From Trypanosoma brucei gambiense DAL972 (Eukaryota; Euglenozoa; Kinetoplastea; Trypanosomatida; Trypanosomatidae): a stretch of 64,000 bases of DNA. Where the stretch lies: contig NC_026740.1 of the NCBI RefSeq assembly GCF_000210295.1, forward strand, positions 1,495,691 to 1,559,690, read 5' to 3'. The position numbers were made by a program, and so were the translations under genes. The notes beneath the pieces were generated by a model, which saw only the letters and a program-made list of their open reading frames with translations, did not search any database and was not told the DNA's origin. Below, one piece after another: positions 40,425-53,972 of this stretch; the stretch's first letter is position 1; every line of letters starts with the position of its first letter.

Positions 40425-42845
40425 ATGATATCTGGTTTTGCAGATTTCTTTAACATCAATCATCTCGACATGTCGAGTGATGCCAACGATGTGATTGTTG
40501 TGCATCACCCTGATGGTCGCTTACATAGCACCGACTTCAACGTCCGCTTCGGTAAAGTAAAAGTCCTTCGTCCGGGTGACAAAGTGGTGCGTATTGAAGT
40601 AAATGGCCAAATGACATCAGCAATCATGAAGATTGGACCGAATGGCGAAGCGTTTTGGTTGAAGACAACATGCCTATTGGATGGGGATTGCGGGAGACCG
40701 GAGTCGCCCGTTTTTGCCAGTGACGACTCGCAAGACACTGGAGCCTCGATCACCTCTGCCGGAGGAGGGGAACTTCCCGTAAAATCCCTACGGCACCGAT
40801 TATTTGGCTCTTGGGGGAAAAACAAGTTTAATGGGACTCAAGATGACCCGGAAACGAGGAGCCATCAACCTCTTATCAAGCAAGATTGCGATGGACGCCT
40901 GCATGTTAATACGCAGGCGCAATGTTCAGGTGCTGATGCTGTTGAATTGCATCTCGCCGAGGAAACTGTTGTTGCGGCAGAGCGTGCGATGCAGGAAATC
41001 AAGCGGCTGTCGCATCAGAATCCCGATTATCTACGGGATGTAGTGATGGGTGACACCGAGGGTGAAGCGTGTTTACAGGAGCTAAGCGGATTTCAGGACT
41101 ATACGAGGTTAATGGTTGATACGACGGAGGGAAGCAGCACTGCAGTGAACAGTACCGAAATTACTGTTGGTGTTCCTGATGATGTTACACAGATGGTGCA
41201 AGTAGAAACTTCCACCCAAGGTGGAGATGGTTCTTTTTCCGACGTCGCTGCACTGGGTTCATCAGCAAGTGATGAGGGACTTGAGGCGTCAGCTGACGAT
41301 TATATTTTTGAGGATGTTCATCTTCCCGCGGACACTGATGAAGGGGTAACAGCAGGTTGCAGCGGCACGCCACCGTGTGGCTCTTGTACACCTGCACGGA
41401 GTGTTGCACCAGTAACTCCCGTTCCTGATGTTTGTGCCAGCAACCCTCCATCACCGTGTGGCCCCACTCCGGAGGGGCAAGGGGCTGTGTCTCAACAAAA
41501 TGATGTGCCGAGCAAGGCGACGGCAAGCAACTACAGTGGCAGTGGTACCAACGACTTGAATTCCAATGGCATTACATCAAGTGACGGGACATACTTTACT
41601 CGCAGCCTCGTTCCCATGGAAGCGGATCTGTTAAAGCTAAACCTTGTCCCGGGGCACAATCGCATTCGCTATATTACGCACAGTTCCCTCCGTGGTGAAG
41701 TTGCTGTAGAGGCGAACGTGTACTTGTGGGACTCTACTGACCGCCTTGTCATTAGTGACGTGGATGGCACGATCACGAAAAGTGATGTTCTGGGCCACAT
41801 CATGCCTTTGATTGGTCGGGATTGGACCCATCCCGGTATTTGCTCGTTGTATAGCCAGATTCAAAAAAATGGCTATCGTCTTGTATACCTCACTGCACGA
41901 AGTGTTTCACAGATAAGCATGACGCGCAAATTTTTGTGGAATATACAGCAGAATGGAGTGTCACTTCCCAAGGGCCCGGTGCTTACAGCACCGAAGCGAC
42001 TGTTCTCAGCGCTGGCGCAGGAGGTAGCGATGAAATCCCATTTTTTCAAGATTGCCTGTCTTCAGAAGGTGGTCAATGCCTTCCCACAAAAAACTAAACC
42101 CTTCTACGCGGGTTTTGGAAACCGACTGAGTGATATGCTAAGTTACCTTGCCGTCATGGTTCCGGAACATAAAATATATGTTGTCGACTCAAAGAGTTTG
42201 GTTCGCGTGGCGAATGTGACATCAACCTATCAAAGGCTTGCGGATGATGTGGATAGCAGTTTCCCACCAATTGTGAGGCGACATAACTTAAGTTATGTTC
42301 AGTTTGGTTTAGGTTGTTCCGCGGGTGCGCATAACGGGGGAGCTACATTCAAAGGGAGCGAAGGAGAGCCTTTCTCCGATGGCAGGCGTTTTTCTTCTTA
42401 CAGCAGCGGCGATAAATTTAGTCCAACGCCCACCGGAATTACCAACACCGCCTCGTTTAGTAGTCAAGGAACTTCTACGCACCCGTTGTCTGCACTTGGG
42501 AATGGGCTTGGCCTCGCTGATATCGATGCGCGTGGTTTGGAAATGTCTGGAATGAGTAATCCCAGTGCGAGCGTCGCTGTAACCAACCGCACGAATGACC
42601 CAACCTCCACATATAAGCCGTGCGATGTTGTCGTTGACAGAGAATTTGACTCTTTTGTGTACTGGCGTGCACAACCAACTGACATGATAGAAGGGGAAAG
42701 CAGCGCCTTCAATACTAAGGCCGCTACAAACCTTGAGCAGAAGGATCAGCAACCACGGGTAATTAATGAAAAAAAAGCTTCATGGTTGCCTTTGGGTCTT
42801 GGTAACACAAGCAGCGAAAACTATCAACAAGGTGACACTGTGTGA
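40425..42845 (+). CDS. LPN: Lipin, Mg-dependent phosphatidate phosphatase (PAP1)
   Basis: An 806-aa lipin/PAH1 homologue. It removes phosphate from phosphatidic acid to give diacylglycerol, feeding phospholipid and triglyceride synthesis and affecting ER and nuclear membrane growth. Residues 1-90 form the N-LIP domain (ISGFADFF...G...VVHHPDGRLHSTDF...). A long acidic/Ser linker follows. The catalytic HAD/LNS2 domain spans about 400-620, with the DVDGT nucleophile motif at D445 and D447, YLTAR near 485-490 and GFGNR...D near 560. The C-terminal 180 residues are Ser/Gly-rich. I chose the ATG at 40425; the frame is also open from a GTG two codons upstream. From memory, T. brucei lipin (TbLpn) is an arginine-methylated phosphatase linked to PRMT1, and it lies close to PRMT7 on this chromosome. 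Confidence 0.95.
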   Translation: MISGFADFFNINHLDMSSDANDVIVVHHPDGRLHSTDFNVRFGKVKVLRPGDKVVRIEVNGQMTSAIMKIGPNGEAFWLKTTCLLDGDCGRPESPVFASDDSQDTGASITSAGGGELPVKSLRHRLFGSWGKNKFNGTQDDPETRSHQPLIKQDCDGRLHVNTQAQCSGADAVELHLAEETVVAAERAMQEIKRLSHQNPDYLRDVVMGDTEGEACLQELSGFQDYTRLMVDTTEGSSTAVNSTEITVGVPDDVTQMVQVETSTQGGDGSFSDVAALGSSASDEGLEASADDYIFEDVHLPADTDEGVTAGCSGTPPCGSCTPARSVAPVTPVPDVCASNPPSPCGPTPEGQGAVSQQNDVPSKATASNYSGSGTNDLNSNGITSSDGTYFTRSLVPMEADLLKLNLVPGHNRIRYITHSSLRGEVAVEANVYLWDSTDRLVISDVDGTITKSDVLGHIMPLIGRDWTHPGICSLYSQIQKNGYRLVYLTARSVSQISMTRKFLWNIQQNGVSLPKGPVLTAPKRLFSALAQEVAMKSHFFKIACLQKVVNAFPQKTKPFYAGFGNRLSDMLSYLAVMVPEHKIYVVDSKSLVRVANVTSTYQRLADDVDSSFPPIVRRHNLSYVQFGLGCSAGAHNGGATFKGSEGEPFSDGRRFSSYSSGDKFSPTPTGITNTASFSSQGTSTHPLSALGNGLGLADIDARGLEMSGMSNPSASVAVTNRTNDPTSTYKPCDVVVDREFDSFVYWRAQPTDMIEGESSAFNTKAATNLEQKDQQPRVINEKKASWLPLGLGNTSSENYQQGDTV

Positions 42846-44739
42846 TGGCGTGGATGCGGTGATTTCGTTTAAACAAATGAGGAGTACAGGAGGGGAAAAG
42901 GAGGTGCCCATGATTATAAATTGAATCTATTGATTGGCCGTTACCAACCCATACCACGGTGAGATAAGTGTTAGGAACAGGAACCTGCAACCGAATTAAA
43001 ATCACAAACGAGGGAGGAGGAGGAGGAGGAGGCCAAGTTGATGTCTTTGATGACGTGTACAGCGGGACATGCGAGAAGGAAAACTCAGTTTTCTTCTTCC
43101 CCCCCCCCTTGTGCACGGTGCCGCATTTGTATCACTACAACATGTTGATATCTTTTTCTTTTTTTTTTTATGTGTGTGTTTGAAAGGGGGAAGTGAACAG
43201 TCTCGACACCAATGTGTTCCCTCAACACTTTTTTTTTTTTAGTCAACCGCTACTGTTTCCTTTAGTCCTTCTCGTTACATTTCCCCCTCCTTTTTTTCGT
43301 TTCCTCACCTTTCCGTTCAATTTAACATCATACGTGGTCATGGATTTGTACTGAATGAGTACAGGATGTTGTTAACTATTAGAAGTGCGAGGAAACAATG
43401 AAAACCGACGTGGGGGAGAAGAAAAGGAGAAACGGTGCGGTGATAAATCTGTGAATTCGTGTCGTAGAGGAGCTCTGTCTCTGTCTCTTTCTCTTTCTAT
43501 TTGCCGTTTTTTTCTTTTTTTATTTTGTTAAGTGTGTTCGTGAGGCGTCTCATAAAGGGTTTCGTTTTCTTCCACCTTTTCCTCACAACTCCCCTTTCCA
43601 TAGCTTTTGTTCCTTTGTTCGTTGGAACTACTACTCCATTTTTTTTTTTACCACACGATATCACAGTAAGAAGCAGGTTCTGTTAAGCAAAATAATAAAT
43701 GCCCATCAACGAATAAAAAAGAAATCGTGTGGGGCGGGTATGGGGTTGATTGCGCATTAGTGAGTTAGGGTCTCACTGAACTGTTATCTTCTGTTAGAAC
43801 ATTGTCTCATTTGGTTGGTTTTGGATTTCATTTTTTTTTTTCTGTTCTTGTTGCCGGGTCGTGGTGGTGCTGAAATGGTTATTATTACTATTATTGTTGT
43901 TGTTGCTTGACTGCCCATCTGGACAACCTTCTTTTCCCCCTTCTATTTTGTTGAACGTGGAGTACGACAGAAGGTCCCGATTTAGTTTCTTTTTTTTTTT
44001 CTGTTTCCATTAATACTTTCAACTATTTCGGGCTCTGCGTACCTTCAGTAGCGTTTAAAAAAACAGTAACTCCCTTATTTCAACCACTTTTTTTCTTTCC
44101 GTTGCGAATAACAGGTGGCAATTTCCTCGGTAAGGAGGTTGTGTATCGGAACCATGCGTCATGTGGTTAAAGTCCTACGCGTTTTTTGCCTGTTTTATGC
44201 CCTTATTTTGCTGCGTGTGCGAAGGTCTAATTATGCCCAGTTGGTGCGGTGCGTTGTCATCTTTATGTGTGTGAATTAATATTGTTTGCTCCCTTTTGTT
44301 TTTTTTCGTCCCCTTCCGCTTATTCGTATGCATTACCCACTCATTTCGCATTGGTGAGTAGAAAATTTGCTGATTTTTTTTAAAATCCCTTTCTGCCTTT
44401 CCCCCCTAATTACACTGTATCCGTATCCCCACACATACACAAAACTAAAAGGGGGTGAATGAGGGGGAGATACGGAAAGTTTAAAGCAGTTTTGCACCAT
44501 GTTTCATGTTTACCAGCATTCACATTCTAACATATTTTTATGCCTATACACGCCGGTGGTACCAATGTGCTATCTGTAATATTGGACGAACTTTGCTTTC
44601 ACAAAGTTCCCTTTTTCTTTTTGTTGTTGTCTGTTTCTTCTGTTTCGGTTTTCCGGACCTTACGTCATATCCACATGACAGATTTTCCGCATTAGATTGG
44701 CTATCCAGACCCGCATACACAAGTATAACTAAATAAACA

Positions 44740-44760
44740 TATATATATATATATATATAT
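44740..44760. repeat. TA microsatellite
   Basis: Short (TA)n tract about 200 bases before the EAP3 start. Confidence 0.8.
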
Positions 44761-44920
44761 TGCTGCCGGCAGTCGGCGGCATCACAAAGAAGGGGAAAGA
44801 GAAGAAAGAAAAGTAGGTTTCCAAAACAAGTTGGGAGGAGGTTCTTCTTTGGTTTCATAACTCCACTGAAACATAGGTGCGTTTTCATTCTTGCTGCTTC
44901 CTTTCCCCCTTCTTCTGCAT

Positions 44921-44922
44921 AG
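44921..44922 (+). promoter_or_regulatory. Predicted spliced-leader acceptor of EAP3
   Basis: AG directly after a strong pyrimidine tract (44886-44917), 36 bases before the ATG at 44959. Confidence 0.6.
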
Positions 44923-44958
44923 TGACCTCCAACTTCCCTCCGTAAACGTGTTACAAAA

Positions 44959-45567
44959 ATGCAATTCGATGAAGATATTGTGCCCCTTATGGAGAAGATG
45001 AATGCTGCATTGGATCGAGTGCATCAGTGCCTCCTTCCGCTTCTCTCGTCCTTAGACGAGGATATGTTGGTTTCCAATTACACTGTGGATGAGCAAGCTC
45101 GCATTTCCCTTTCAGCCGCCTCCGCGTTGTTGTTTCTTACGTATGCTCACGACAGACTTCTCAACCGAGCTCAGGGGGCAGGGGAGGATCAGCAGTTGAT
45201 GCTTAAAATTAACCGTGTAACGGAGTACATTGGCAAGTTACGGGAAATAACATCATTGGAATGTAAACCTCGGTCAAGTAAGGGACAGACACAACAGGAA
45301 GGACATGATGGTGATGTTAGCGAAGTTAGAAACCGCAAGAGGGAACGCGGTGAGCCGCCTGAGAAAGCTACAAAGTACGCGAAGGTCGATGATGGGCGCG
45401 CTAGTAAGGGTGGAGCTTTGGAGAATGTGAAAGCCGATGGGGAAGATGCTTCGGTGGACCCCTACGGTGATGCGATTCTATTCAAAGAAATAGAACGCAA
45501 AGGAGGCAAAACATCTGCTTTAGTGCAGAACTTGTTGCAGCACGTTACGGGAACTAACAACTCCTGA
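44959..45567 (+). CDS. EAP3: Rrp47/C1D-family exosome cofactor (EAP3)
   Basis: A 202-aa protein with a Sas10/Utp3/C1D-type N-terminal helical domain (about residues 1-95: helices, VSNYTVDEQARISLSAAS, then a conserved-looking LTYAHDRLLN) followed by a charged, Lys/Arg/Asp-rich tail. Rrp47/Lrp1 binds the N terminus of Rrp6 and structured RNA, helping the nuclear exosome trim rRNA, snoRNA and snRNA 3' ends. From memory the T. brucei exosome-associated protein EAP3 is the Rrp47 homologue encoded at this place, between lipin and DHFR-TS, which agrees with the order seen here. Length is close to that of yeast Rrp47. The terminal segment EIERKGGKTSALVQNLL could be a short binding helix. It is the smallest gene of the region and has a clear acceptor site. 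Confidence 0.85.
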   Translation: MQFDEDIVPLMEKMNAALDRVHQCLLPLLSSLDEDMLVSNYTVDEQARISLSAASALLFLTYAHDRLLNRAQGAGEDQQLMLKINRVTEYIGKLREITSLECKPRSSKGQTQQEGHDGDVSEVRNRKRERGEPPEKATKYAKVDDGRASKGGALENVKADGEDASVDPYGDAILFKEIERKGGKTSALVQNLLQHVTGTNNS

Positions 45568-46215
45568 GTGATGAGTGGAATTAAACACATGTGTCAATAT
45601 TTATAGCCTACCTTCAATTACATTTCTGGCCTAGCGAGACACTTAAAGAGAGGCAAACAATAGTGAAATAAGAGTGCGGGAAAACGGGGGTTAAGTTGGT
45701 GTAGTTTTATCTTCTTCCGGGGTGAGCGTATCCCGCTTATTTTACAGTTTGCAATTTGCTTTCCTCAGTGTGTATCGTTCATATCGTGCCAGATTTCTCA
45801 AGGAAGAAGAAAGTGTCCATTTGTGTTCCCCCCCCCTACCCCGTTTCCTATCTTACGTCACCCGCGTATTAATGGTAACGTCTACATCACCCAGATCGGG
45901 AAACCTCCCCTTCCTGTACGTAATTTCATTTATTAAGTGGGATTGTGAAGTGTGTGGTATTGTGGAAAACAATAACATTTCAGGTGATTTAGTGGGATGG
46001 TGCGCTAACGTTTGCTTAAGGTTCTGTTTTTCTTTCTTTTTCTTTTTTGACTGCTACGTTAATCTTGTCGACCCCTTTTACCGCATGTGTTTTCAACATG
46101 CATACACATATCGTTTCCTTTCCCACCCCCTCTTTCTGCTTGTTTGTTGCGATGGATATTTTGTATTAATATCTTTTTGTGAGTGAAAGCCTCAGGTATA
46201 GAGGTTGGGAAGGGC
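45568..46215. other. Intergenic region
   Basis: About 650 bases with a C run (45828-45835) and T/C tracts at about 46020-46045 and 46110-46140. A 154-codon open frame crosses it, but it starts with GTG and reads as hydrophobic noise. No supported gene. Confidence 0.5.
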
Positions 46216-48252
46216 ATGTCCCGCCCCTGTGGCGTGCAGTTGGCAATTCCGGCAAGGTTAGCCGCTATAGGATTGGGTGCTGCAGTGTTTACGTTTCTAT
46301 TGAAAGGGACATTATGGGGCCGGCCAACCAAACTGGCTGCCGGAAGAAACTGTGAAAGAAACAACACTCCATTGGGGTCTCCAAAGCGCCTCCGAAACAA
46401 GGAGGATTCCCTCGGCTGCGTTGAAATGTTTCGTCGCTTTTTAAAGAAATTAGGGCGTACCAGCGCTGCTGAGAAGGTGGTTGCTATACGTACGGCTAAA
46501 TCTCGCGATGCAGAGATATACCGTTTGTTACTTCTCAAGCACCAGAAGCAATTGGGTATAACTTTTTCTGTAGCTATAGAAGAAGTACCAGAACTTAGTG
46601 GAGAACTTCAAATTGTTGTAGGCCCACTTGAAGACTACAGGCGACACAACAACTGTTCCCCCTTCTCTACCACTGCTGTGACCGAGAGGGAAAGGCGCGT
46701 TGGTGGATCTGAGCAGTTAGCTGAGGTGGAACAGTTGCTTGTTTGTCGCATCAAGCTTCCCGAGAGGCGCTTTTGCCGTAACATTCCTCCATTCGTTATG
46801 AGGGTTCTCGCTGCACAAGCAAACAACAGTTTGGTGTTCAGCACACATGCCGCCGAAGTCTTGTATTGTATGCCCCGGATTGAAGAAGAAACCCGTGAAT
46901 ATCAGAATAAGCATTTGCTGAACACCCAGGGGGAGCAGAAACAGAAAAAATGCAAACGAAGTGGATTGACTTCGTCGAGTCCATCGTTAACATTGGGTAA
47001 GGGTGCCATGGTTTTAGGGGGTTCATCGCGACCCACCTCGAATTCGACTTTCGGTAGCCTGCAAGACACTTTACAGTCTACTCCATCTTGTGGAAGCATC
47101 ACCATTCAGTCGCAGCTGCGGGTGCAAGGACACGAAACCGCCGTAACGCAAAACCTTGGTGAAAATATTGATGTCAATGCCGTACTCTTCTCCACATCTC
47201 TATTGGTGTGCGGCGACAGCACCTCTAGCGGAAAAGTTGGCCCGGCATTTTGCTGTAGCGTGCCAAATCGTGTACAGGAGAAAGACGAACCAACGCACAC
47301 TGCTGTTCGTGAGGCACTTCTCAACACCTTGTTCCTCGTGCCCCCCAAGGGGTTGAACCGGTGCCCACTGGAGAAATTGAGGCAAAATCCGTTAGGCGTT
47401 TGGCGTGCATCCCGCCAGTCAGTGCTGACGACTGCAATGCTTTACGTAATTGACGTTGCTTCCGCCAACGGTGATCCAATGGTTTGTTATTCAAGGGTTG
47501 TGGATGAGGTGGTAGCGCAAGCCGTCCTCTTGCACCACGATGGGATGGTGTTGGATTTCATAGGTGCTTTATCTGAACGTTTTGGAAAACAGTACACACC
47601 GCACTGTACGGTTTTCCAACAGGCAGTTGAAAGCCGGCGTGAAGATCATAGTCGGAGTGGAAACGTTTCCTTCCAAGTCGATTCATCAAATCCGTGTGAA
47701 AACCTTCAAAACATACTAGAGGAACTTCCTTACATCTGTGAGTTCATCCTTGAACATCGAAATGATTTCTCCAATGCAGTGCTCACGCCGGGTGGTTCGA
47801 ATCTGCTCGAAGAGGTCTTTGGTGTTCCAGCCACTGTTTTCCCTTTCCTTCCGTGCGCTCGTGAGAGCATCGCGTTTATTACACAATCATTTAACTGTAT
47901 CGTAGAAACCTATGGGTCGTTGAGTTCAGAGGGGTTTTGCAAATTCAGGAGCGATGTGCTTAACGAAAGTAAGGCGGATGTGATGGCTAGCAGTCAACGG
48001 TGCTTTCGTGAGTTAAACAACTCACGCAGTGGGATAATCTCCTTTGAAGAGTTGTGTCATTGGATGGCGCGCAAACTGTCGAGCGACAACACACTCTCCA
48101 ATCCCGATGCTCGCTTACTTTCCATTGCCATGTCCCTCGGGTTACCGATGGCTTTATTGTTGGGGACACGTCAAGAGTGGGCTCACCTGAGTCGGGCACC
48201 GATATTTAATGGGGAAGGGGATCAAGGATGCAGACTAGCGCATGCAACGTAG
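46216..48252 (+). CDS. Membrane-anchored protein with a C-terminal EF-hand-like loop
   Basis: I do not recognise this 678-aa protein. Residues about 14-34 are a hydrophobic segment after a short basic leader, so it may be an N-terminal anchor in an internal membrane such as mitochondrion or ER. The middle (about 100-250) has mixed alpha/beta character and a proline-containing VGPLEDYRR segment. A region near 390-560 is helical and acidic, with several Cys. Residues 601-612 read NNSRSGIISFEE, with Gly at position 6, Ile at 8 and Glu at 12 of the loop, as in EF-hands. However, Asn replaces Asp at position 1, so calcium binding is uncertain and a single loop would be unusual. I set the start at the first ATG; the frame is open 11 codons further from a GTG that is unlikely to be used. 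Confidence 0.82.
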   Translation: MSRPCGVQLAIPARLAAIGLGAAVFTFLLKGTLWGRPTKLAAGRNCERNNTPLGSPKRLRNKEDSLGCVEMFRRFLKKLGRTSAAEKVVAIRTAKSRDAEIYRLLLLKHQKQLGITFSVAIEEVPELSGELQIVVGPLEDYRRHNNCSPFSTTAVTERERRVGGSEQLAEVEQLLVCRIKLPERRFCRNIPPFVMRVLAAQANNSLVFSTHAAEVLYCMPRIEEETREYQNKHLLNTQGEQKQKKCKRSGLTSSSPSLTLGKGAMVLGGSSRPTSNSTFGSLQDTLQSTPSCGSITIQSQLRVQGHETAVTQNLGENIDVNAVLFSTSLLVCGDSTSSGKVGPAFCCSVPNRVQEKDEPTHTAVREALLNTLFLVPPKGLNRCPLEKLRQNPLGVWRASRQSVLTTAMLYVIDVASANGDPMVCYSRVVDEVVAQAVLLHHDGMVLDFIGALSERFGKQYTPHCTVFQQAVESRREDHSRSGNVSFQVDSSNPCENLQNILEELPYICEFILEHRNDFSNAVLTPGGSNLLEEVFGVPATVFPFLPCARESIAFITQSFNCIVETYGSLSSEGFCKFRSDVLNESKADVMASSQRCFRELNNSRSGIISFEELCHWMARKLSSDNTLSNPDARLLSIAMSLGLPMALLLGTRQEWAHLSRAPIFNGEGDQGCRLAHAT

Positions 48253-50652
<2,400 letters not shown>

Positions 50653-50964
50653 GAATGGGTGGAAATGCTGAGAATGATTCTGCGAACACGGGCGCGATAT
50701 TGTTTATGGAAGCAATTGTTGAAGATGTTGTTTTACGCTGCCGGGTTGTAGGGAGAGTAGTTTCAACTAAAACTAATGGCGACCGAAAAGTTTGCACAAG
50801 TGTCGATACATTTTTTGGAGCGAACGGACCCAGTGCAGTCCCCACCTGATTTTTATTATTTACAACAACTTTCACATTTGTGACATACATAGATCGAACC
50901 CCTCTTTCACTGTAAATGATGTTCCTTTGTCATTATTGTTTTTCGTTACTACTTCCATTTTTTT

Positions 50965-50967
<3 letters not shown>

Positions 50968-51009
<42 letters not shown>
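50968..51009. repeat. TA microsatellite
   Basis: A long (TA)n tract in the 3' region of DHFR-TS. Confidence 0.9.
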
Positions 51010-51011
<2 letters not shown>

Positions 51012-51688
51012 TGGTTTAATTTCTCCTTTCTCTGGCCCGCACCTCCCGCGCCCTGTGGTGACGGGAGTTGTCGATTGCACAGATTCATTTGATTTCTTGG
51101 GGACGCGTATCGCAAATCCCCTCTCATGTATTTCATGAGAGTACTATAGATGTTTTTTTTTTTCCTTTATAGACGGGTGGGAGAATGCGGATTCTTAATG
51201 ACGGTGTATACATATGTATGCCCGTGTGTGTGTGCGCGCGGTCGTAGGGGAGTATTAGGGCAGGTAAGCGTGTATTCTTATCCATCATTCGCTGAATGTA
51301 ACAGGAAAGTTTCCTTTCATTCTTCAAATTACTACGTTTCTTTTTTTTTTCTTTATTTAAGCAGTCACTGACCGCCTATTATATTCAGCTGTGGTTCATT
51401 TTACTGCCACTTTTCATGAGGGGATTTGTTTACCTCCCTTCCATTTTTCTGGTTCCTATGTTACCTATGTTGTTTGTCTTCCCAATCTTCTGTGATCGGG
51501 AAAATAGTGAATAGAACATAATGCTATATGACTTTGACAACTTGGTTTGCTGACATGGATGTTCCTCCGCGTGTTCGTTCTGACCTTCATTGTACGTTGT
51601 CCTTACTTTTTCCGGATCTTCTTTTTTTTTTAAAAAAAAAGGGGGCAGAAAGAAACGGCTATATACATTAGTATACATATATACACAC

Positions 51689-51710
51689 ACACATATATAT
51701 ATATATATAT
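51689..51710. repeat. TA microsatellite after CA run
   Basis: (CA)n at about 51681-51690 passing directly into (TA)n. Confidence 0.8.
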
Positions 51711-52232
51711 ATCCTTCACACTTTAGTAGTGGGATTAACGTACACACAAATACCGTATTTGATCTCGAACACTTTTGTTTTACAGCTATACGTACGCGGA
51801 GTGATTAACTGAGGTAACAACAGCGGCAGCGTCTGCATTAATAATACGTTTAACGATAATAATAGTAATAATAATAAGTTTAGTCTCAAAGTGGACGGAC
51901 ACCTAGCAGACAGGTTCACATACACAGACACACACACACACTTAGTTATTCCCTCGCCTGTTTTTTAGAATTTAAAAAAGAAAAGATTCAAAAAAAAAAA
52001 AAGAGCGCGGCACTACAAACGATATAGTGGGTGGTCGTGTTGTGTCTTTAAGTATAATTTTAATTACTAAGCCTCACCGAGTCACCTAAAATAAGTAGCA
52101 ACCGTGGTAAAAAAGTAACGGAGAGGAACGAATCGAAAGCAACCATAACAGGAAACGCAACATAAAAAACATAAGGTGGAGGTAATTGAACGTGTCACAC
52201 TCACTGCCGACTGCGCAATACACACGGAGTGA

Positions 52233-53632
<1,400 letters not shown>

Positions 53633-53972
53633 GTGCGTCAAGTTTGATAAGCCGACACTGTTTTTTGATGCTGATTTTTTCTGGGTTTCATGCAGAAGGT
53701 GCGTGTTTGTGTGCATGCATGTGTGCTCAAAGAAAAGTTATCAAATCCGTCTTGAGGTGCACTGCATTTGCTTCCATTCCCCTCGTTTGTCTTCGACAAC
53801 CTTCAGTTAAATGAATACACATGTCAATACGACTTGGGGCGCTAAGCAGGATTTGATCGATGCAACTGCTGATTTCTTTGTCTGTCATGTCCCCTATCCT
53901 TTCTTCACTCTCCCACTCCACACACTACGAAAATAATAATAATAATAATTGAGTCTTGCATTCCAATGAAGC

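Larger units (their letters stand above)
42846..44958. other. 2.1-kb intergenic region
   Basis: Contains a GGA repeat run (about 43012-43032), a C run (43101-43109), T tracts (about 43158-43172, 43229-43240, 43631, 43831, 43990) and a TA microsatellite (about 44740-44760). The end has a strong C/T tract leading to AG at 44921-44922. No supported gene. Confidence 0.5.

Noticed and set aside
45722..46186. 154-codon frame between EAP3 and the EF-hand-like gene
   Set aside because: It starts with GTG, translates T-rich spacer into hydrophobic residues and has no domain-like pattern.
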